A stretch of 62,000 nucleotides of DNA from Acanthaster planci. Its lineage: Eukaryota > Echinodermata > Asteroidea > Valvatida > Acanthasteridae. Every line of letters begins with the position of its first letter. Within the stretch, counting starts at the first letter, position 1. The position numbers and the translations under genes were made by a program. The stretch is from contig NW_019091407.1 in the NCBI RefSeq assembly GCF_001949145.1, positions 1,474,175 to 1,536,174 on the forward strand, written 5' to 3'. Shown here one piece after another: positions 49,101 to 58,100 of the stretch. Below the pieces are notes generated by a model, which was not told the DNA's origin, did no database searches, and was given only the letters and a program-made list of their open reading frames with translations.

Positions 49101-52100
49101 TTAAGTTTAATGTTTCTGTTTGTTATGTATAAAGGCATTATCTCAAAAAGTATCTATGATACAATGAAATTATATGAATATGCAAAAGGCAAATAACTCC
49201 GAAACTCAAAATGCCACTGGCATGAATAATTTATCAAATGAAAGCTTAGGATGTGAGCAATTTAATTATATACATGAAACTCAAATGCAAAAGAATGTGA
49301 CATAATACACCTTTTTGCAGAGCCGGTCACAAATGAACTTTTCTTTAACCTCACTAACTGATCACAAAAATCTTACCATGATTGTAACAAAAACTATCTT
49401 TAAAAAACATTAAATAGACTAAGGCAGAAATCTCATGATTGTAACAAAAACCATCTTTAAATCATTTAATAGACAAGGACAGAAATTTTCTCACAATTGT
49501 GACAAAATTTTGTTAAAAAATCATTTAATATACAAGGACCTGGATGATCAAACAAAGGTTTTTAGTGCTTGAAAGTAATGATACAACAGGCTACTTTAAG
49601 GGGTTGAAAGCTCAAATCTCACGGGATGTGCCCACAGGGTCAAACAGTGGACTCCAATGGGTGGTCAGTGAGGTTTATTTTGTCTTGCGCTATGTTCCTC
49701 TGTCATACTCGTACATGTACCTCCAATGATTATTCAATCACCATACAAATATTTTGATACAAGGTAGAGTACCTAAATATTTAGGAAAAACCATAATCCT
49801 TCTGAGTCTAATTTGTTTAAAATTATGGACTCCCAAAATTTGGAAACATCAACTGAGCAGCGTACAATTTAGGATTTTATGGGGCCTTAAACTCAGATTT
49901 AAGGAGGTAATTGATTTTGTATTTGTAGAAGCTAAAAATATGGGAATAATTAGCCTTCACACTAGATTTTCAACTTGCCATCTCTTTTAATAATGAACAT
50001 ATACCCCATATACATATACATGTAGGCCTTCGGAGATAAATAAGTAGTTATTAGTCACGGTGCCAACATGTGGTAATGCACCTGAAGGCAGTGCCACATT
50101 TTGCCAATAACGAGAAAACCGTCAAAGACATCATGCTGAAACTTCACGTGCACAAGGTATTTATAGGAATTTTTTGGCAGGCAAATCCGAGTCGGGTCAC
50201 ATGGGAGGATGTTTGAATTGCCACGGAATGACACCTTAATGATACACGAGTTGTGCATTTTTTCAATGTTCACACCAGGATTTTTCAACCCTCCTCGCAG
50301 AATTCAGCTTTTGCATGCAAACTGTATCATAGATCAAAAGGCCAATCAGCACCTTTTTTTTTTACCAATTCAGCCAGGCATGACCACAAAAAGGTTTTGA
50401 AAATGGGGGGGGGTTGAATATGGCAACCATGGTTGTGCCAACACCAACGGTGGCACCAACGGTAGGATCATCTCAACTATAAAAATATGAACCATAAGAG
50501 TTGATATTCAGTGAATAGAGACAATGCTAGTCACACGTACATGCAAGAGAATGGATTTGTGCTTGCACATTCACATGTTGTGCTTTATGCTACTGCGTGT
50601 TAGCCAAAGTGAGATATACATGATTGTACTGGTACACGATCTTGACCAGCCACACCCAAGTTCTGTGGTTGTGCTACATATGCGAGGGAAGCAGGTCGCA
50701 GTCAAGACCCCCTGCTGACATTGCGCTGCACTCCAGACTGGGGAGGGGGGACCCTCTTGAAGATCAGAGTGAGGAGGTTTCCTGGTTGGATTATCCAATG
50801 TTCCGTGTCTCCCAGGCTCTGTTCACAATCTCAGGATTCATCGGAGGAAAAACAAGCCGCAGTGCCATGATTAATTGTTGTGGCAGGGGACGACTCACTC
50901 CAAAACAACAATTTTCACTAGAGATTTCGGTCTGGGTATTACCAATCCCCTAAGCTAATTAGCTCTTTCCCATGCAAATGTCTTCCCCCTTTGCTCTGTA
51001 TAATTTTGATTGAAATAAAAACAATCTTCAAGTCGTACCTTTTTAAGCAAATGGCAGCTCAAAATTATAATCTTAAAGCACAAGTTCAATAGCCTAAATT
51101 TCAAACAGACTAAACACAAATTTCCTTTAAAGTACTCTGAGGGGGAATTGCCGAGAAGAAACTCTGTTAAGGCCTCACTTGTGAAATAGTGGTCACAAAC
51201 GTATCCAAGTGACAGATGCCTGTAACAGAGTACCAAAATCTTCATTTAATCTCACAACTGATTTCTTTCTCAATGCCAACTGTCCCAATGGCATTAAACA
51301 GAGCCGATCATTTTCATTTGAATCTTTCTTCAGTATTTTGGCCTAATGCTTTTTAGGTCTGGTTTTGAAGTGCAAGTGACCCTCCCATAATAAGCCCCCA
51401 ACCTCTGGAGAGTGGAAGTACGAAACTAAAATACGATGCCGGGCATATGGATGAAGATTTTGATGAAGTTAGTATAAAATAAGGACTTTAGGGCAGTGGA
51501 GCAACACCTTAACAGAGCCCCCCCCCCTTTGTCCAGCAGCTTCTATACATCAACCCTTTGATATTCAGAGTAAATTCCCATATACTGAAATTTTTACATG
51601 CAATGTAAGGTTTATCCAGTGAAAGCCTGGAACAAACTACACCTTGGCATAAGTTTTGTGGATGTGTTCCAACACTGCTTGGTGAAAGTTGAGGAGAGAG
51701 TCAAGGTGCACCACGTCAGCGGACTCCACTGGTGCCCAAAGAAGGGGGAAGGGGGTTGGGAACCACCAGATCTGAGATCCTTTTTGGTAGACTTGAATTA
51801 ACCCAGGGGACTGGCTTGAGTCATACTGGGGAACAAGACGACTCCAGGATACAACAATGTTTCCTGTCCATGAGATGGCTTCATCAAGAATGCCTAAAAT
51901 ACCCAGCAGGGACATATAGATGACAACTAAGCTTCAGAGGCCAAGGTGGACCACTCGGGCCTTATACCTCATGACCCATGAATCATTTTTCCTCCTTTAA
52001 TCCCCACATTAAGATCAACCAAATGCTGTTACAGTCATCTCCACATGGCCAAGGAATGACTGATTGCTTTTTGAGGGAGCACAACTTTTCTCCAGGAAAT

Positions 52101-55100
52101 GGACAAAGTATTAATTTTCCTGTTGCATGTGAGAGTTTATTGGTCACATGCCTTGAAACCTTTCAACAAACTCACTCTTACATCCTCTTAATCAATGCTG
52201 TATCACTCACTTTGAAGCTTTCTTTTCCATAATGTGTATTTTCAGTGTGCCTCTATCCCATATCGTCACCGTTTTCACAAAGAGACAAGGTGGCCCAAAA
52301 TCATGTGGGCTTTTTTGCAACATCAACTAGGCTGTGTGATGCCTACAACCCGGTGAAGTCATTCCTCAATAAATCTACTGAAATCGGCCGGATCACAATG
52401 ATCTTTGTTGGGCAAAGTTCAACTAAACTGCATTTTCTATTTTCAAGAAAAGACAAAATTGACTCTGGAAATACAAATGTACCAATTTTGCACCTGGCAC
52501 GCAGGAAGGCAAAAATGTGTACTGTAAAGTGCTTGTTATTAAAAAAGAAATAAATTTAATTGATTTCTATGAATATTATATTGTAGTCTTGTGTCATTTA
52601 AGATCCTTTTTATCCAGGAGCTTAAAGTCAAAAGAATACCAAATACTGGGGAAATAAACATTTGCAAAAGAGACCAACTTCAAATGTGATATTCTCCCAA
52701 ACAACTCTGGTGCGATTTTTTTGTTTCTTTGTGAATACGGTGACGAGATGTGTAAGTTTCGGAGAGTGTTTACTGAAATTGCATGAGACTGATGTACATG
52801 TACATGAATGGCAAACTGATGTGGATACTGAATGGACCAAACCATGCACATATGTAAAGATGGCCAAACTCACACTCATCTCCAACACTGCTCTAAAATC
52901 CAGCGCGTAAAACACTACACTGAAAATCTCAACAGGCGAGCAGGCTCTATCAATATTCGAAACAGCTAAAAAACGCCAATGTCCCGCCTCTTTTTTCCCC
53001 CATTAAGAGCAGAATGTATACAATTAAGTTCGAGAAATAGAACAGAGAACAGTCTACTGCAATTTCCATCAACACCAACCAGCCACAAGCAGAAAAACAG
53101 ACTTTATCAAAGCTATGTGCATGAAAGCAGGGTCAAGTAAAATAGAGCAATGTAGAGCAAAGCAGAGCAAAGCAGCGCACAGCATACAGGCTGCTGAACA
53201 GTGATCAGCAATGAGCAATGAAGCAGGACAGGACCCAATTTCATGGTGCAGAAGCCACAAATCTCGGTTAACCATGCCAGAAAATCCTGGCCTCGTGGGG
53301 GAAAAGCATATTTTATGGGTTTATAAAAAAGGATTGTCTGGCTTTTGTGGACATTCTGCAACAAGGGGATCTGGGCCTACAGCTCAGCTCTGGGCCTTAG
53401 CTACAGTCCTAGACATTACCTCTCCCCCCTCCGATCAATGTTGTCACATCCAGCCGAAGCGCAGACTGCGCGCATAAACTGAAAGGGTGTCCTGGGGTTG
53501 GAGGCCCAACGAGATTTCAAGGCATGATGTGTGCATTGCAGATGTGTTTGTTGGCGCGCATCGTATCCGACATTTCACCATATCATTTCGCTTGTTATCT
53601 GTGCAAAATGGATCTCTTTTTTAAATACGAAATGTCCATTTGGGTATGGACACTCCATAAACTTGTGTGGAATTTTTTTTTTTTAGTTATTCCATCATTT
53701 TGTCGAGAAATGTAACAATGATCCATGAAAAACGTAGAAAAATGGAGGGGAGAGACTCAAGTTCTTTCATGATGTGTTGTGGCCCACCATTTGCAGTGTG
53801 CCATTTATGTATCGTGCACGTGTTCTATTATTGTACCGCGTCCTACGCACTCTGTTGGGTGAGGGTGGTAAAATGCAATCATGACAATGCTTGTAATGTT
53901 TTGAGGGTGAATTCACTGCATTTGATGTTCATTTCAAGTTAGTGTTAATTCAAGTCGGCCAATGCCGGAAATGGTTCACAAACTCTAAGTAACCAGACCC
54001 TCACCCCCACACACAAATAGGCATGCGTAAACTTGAACAATCCTGGACAAATTTGTTGGGACACTTGGCAATAGCACGTCCCCCGGTCAATATTGTCATC
54101 TCCAGCCGGAGTGCAAACCGAGCAAATAAACTCAACATTAAAAGGGAGTCCTACGGTTGGAAGCCCAAAGAGATTTGTCCAGGATTGTAGTTCTGTGCGC
54201 ACAGCATTGTGATATCATAAGCGCAGATTTCTGAGTAAAGAAAGGCCATGAAATTACACCTCAAGCTTAGTACAACCAAGAAGCAGCTACGGGAGGGGGG
54301 TTTTACAAGAACAAAACCAAAAACAGGACAACTTCAGCAGAAGAGGGTGTAATGCAACAAGAAACAGCAGAAAAAGAATATTTGTCATTTTTTTTTACTG
54401 TATCCTCTGTCATTTTGGTAGTCATAAATTCTCCTTATTTATGAATGAAATTCAACATCTTTCAGTAAGCACAGGTGTAATTAATTCAGCTTCATCCTGC
54501 TGAGCAATACATTTCTTTATGAAAAGCAGGCGAATAATGACAAAACCAAACTGTACATGTAAGTCCCCACAGTTTTATTTCATGACATCAGTGACTTTAC
54601 CCTGAATGACTTGTGACTGACTCCTAATGTCTTGTGATGACATAAGACGACTTGAGACATCTTCATTAAAAAAAGACTCAAAAGAAAAAAAAAATTCACA
54701 TGAAACGTTCCATGTGGCCAAAAGCAGCTTAAAATGTATTTAGTCATAATACCTGAATGTGGCAAAGAGTACAATCCTGTTTTCATCCTGTTGGCGGTGA
54801 CACATGATTTCCACTAATCTACATTTGAAATGTAGACTATTGACAGTTATTTCCCTGTTCACCCTTCAACTCAGGAAGCCCACTTGCAAGACATCAGCAA
54901 AAAAGTAATTTCAAAGACATGATCATGACAAAACAGAAATGTATGTAAAGGAATAGCTTTCAAAAGCAGGTATGGGGGGCCTTGCTGAAACATCTCATGA
55001 CATCTGTGAAAGCCGCTTTCCTGATCGCCAAGCAACCTGATAAATGCCAGCCATCTGAGAACCATGGAGCAGAATTGAAAAAAAAAATACCCACAGGACT

Positions 55101-58100
55101 ACGGTCTGTTTTCTATTAAGGAGTGGGCAGCACTTATGAACATTATGCCACCCACGCCTGAGACAGTTCGGTCATCAGAGTGAACGATCTTGCAGTGCGT
55201 GATACCATCATGTCTAGTCCCTCTCCATCTTTAGGGAATCAAAGACCTTACGACAAGTGCAACCTTCTGTGGAATTCACCCATTCGAACAGGTCAATGAT
55301 GCTATAAAATCAGCACATCAGGGACATCACTGAACTCTGATTACCCTCAGTGAATGATGCTGTAAGCTGCGTCAGCAACAGTGCAAGTTGCTGAGATGCT
55401 AATTAATGGAGGCCTTTGTTTTCGTGCATTTCTTTATCCCATCCCCTTTTAAACAGCATAGTTAAACATGCACCCCAACTGAAGGCTTTCAAGCACACTA
55501 AGAGAAGAATTGCAGACTTCCTTTGTAATGCTCAAACTTAGTTTGGCAACATGCAACCTTCACGCGCTCCACCTGATCGTTTCAAGCAATGGGAATTTTA
55601 ACGGTTTATGAATGCCGACTCCGAGGAAACTTGCAAGACATGATTGATGTTCTGGTTATATATTATGTATCACAACTAGCAAGCATAACAAATTCAAGGT
55701 GTAAAGAATCGACAATACAAGACCATATGCATCCTAATGAGCTTACTGTGGCACAGAGGTTTGCATAATGTCTAGTGTTCTTATCCACTGTCCAGCATCT
55801 CATCCTTTGAAATATGCCAAGTGGCTGCTCAACAGCTGAGGGTGCGACCAAGAACTTCAACCTGTTTGCCTTCAATTTATCGCACAACCATCATGGCAGA
55901 CTCTCCGTCCTCAAAACAGACAGCAGCGAAATTGGCACACATCCTGCTGCAAGTTCCCCCACAGGTGCGCGGAATTACGGGATGAGCATGGCACTAACTT
56001 CCCTCCGTCAGGAAACATACATGTAGGTCAAAGGTCATCAAGCGCAGTCATCAAACCAACAAGCCAAATACATGTATGCTGGGATTTGAATGCACTGTGC
56101 ACATTAGCACCTCAGCATTCAATGCTATAAAACAGCAAACGGTGTTCTAACTAGAACGTCTTCCCTAACCCCCCCCTTTCTTGTAGAAAATATGTGAAAC
56201 TCAGAACTAGGTTCTGCCCAATGGGGTCGTTACCTCTCAAGATACAGGATTCCCAGCTGTTGGATTCATTCACAACAGCTAAACAATTCCACCAGTGCAA
56301 GCACAGATCTGTCACTGAGGCAGCTGATAGTCCTCTCCAGTGTGGCAGATTGCATATGAGTGATGACTGTATGGACTGAATGCTATGTCTTCGCATGTGA
56401 ACATGAAATCAGAATTTGTCAAAGTCCCAGTCCTTGGCAAGACTGTACACGGGTTTAGCACCATGAAGTCTGCACCTCATACATCCAACGAAAGCACAAA
56501 ACAAATCAACACTGAACCAACAGCAAACATCAAACTCAAACCCAATATCCTATAGTGTAGGAATTGACTTCAATGCAGCCATGCACTTTGATTTTGTTTA
56601 ACAGATAAAATAGCATTTCCAGGATTTTGATCTGATGAAATACACACTAAAGGACACCATCCAAAATGTTGAAACTTGTTAATGAAAAAAGCCAAACAAT
56701 TTTATTGAAATCCTGACCAGTAAACTTCATGAAAACAACATGGCAGGACCCTGTTAGGGTTAATTTTGTGTTTGAAGGTAGGTTACACCATTTGGTACAA
56801 TGGCCATAATATCTTTTGACACCTGAGGGCTCTCTTACTGTAGTGACTGTCCAATTAACCCCCAAAAATTAGAACCTTACAACTTCAGTTCACCGAAAAA
56901 GCATTCATTCTTTTCCTTAGCTGATTGACTGACCAACAATGAATGCCCAAAAAACACAAACCAAACATACCCCAACAATGAGCCCCAAGGGGGACCAACA
57001 GAGGGCGCAATGTTCCCAGCAATGTAGGTTCCTTTGGTTGGAACTGCACTTATATACTCCCAACCAACATGGCTTTCTTCAACCCATGAGGGGATGCCCC
57101 TGCTCAAGGTGGATATCCTGCCACCTTTGGCGATAGTTAAGTGAAAGTAAGCATAAATTGAACCTGCGATATCACAAATGCACATACAAGTCAATAAAAC
57201 ATCAATCACCCTGTGATTTAATAAGCTCTCCAAAGCAAGTCTGTTGTTTTCACTCATCAAATAGTTGACTATATGCTGATCTACTTTGGCTCTTGTTCAG
57301 TGGCATGGCCCCTCACCATGGTGTACAAAGTGGGGAGTGAGGCAGCAAAACCAGTGACGAAAACTTTATATATGAGACTTTCAGATTCATTTACTGCTTA
57401 AGGTATGGTCACATAACATCCTGTTGATCAGTTTGCCAGAATAGTTGGAGGGGATGGCCACATTATACACCTCCACGGTGGAGGATCCAGAACTACTGCT
57501 GTTTTCATTGGCTACATCCTTAAGGGCCTGTTTGTTTCACATGGATCTGAATTTAAATCAGTGATCCTTCATTGGTTCACTGACACTAGAAGCCACCAAG
57601 AGGATAGAGCGAACCAGCTTTTGGATCACTGAACGTGATCTGCATCTGTGTGAATCAAAAAGGCCCTCAGTTCCACAACAAAATTCTGATTTTGTCATGT
57701 TTTAAATTAATAGATGTGATCTGGCCAAGGCATGTTTGGTCTTGATGGACTTCTCCAGTTTTGTTCATTTCCCATTATGTGTGATGAGCAGCAAACTCGT
57801 GACCGACTTCTAGATTGACTTGTGATGGACTCGACCACATGGAAAACCCTAACCAACTCTAATGGCATTTTAAAAAAAATCCAGTATTTTCCTCAATCCT
57901 GCATTGCGCACAAATGCAATGGCATCCTCTGTGTGTTCTAAGCTTTCACGACGTGTACAGTACCAGGGAGAGTAATTAGGGTTTAGGGCCATGCACGAAC
58001 TTTCCTTAACACTATTAAATGTTCTGCTGGATTTTGAAGGATCCAGGAAGGAATTAAGATGTACGATAAGCATGGGTTAAAAAGTTTTATGACAGTTTCC

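Noticed and set aside
50624-50953. Plus-strand open frame of 109 codons
   Set aside because: Nothing recognisable; several overlapping frames on both strands are equally open.
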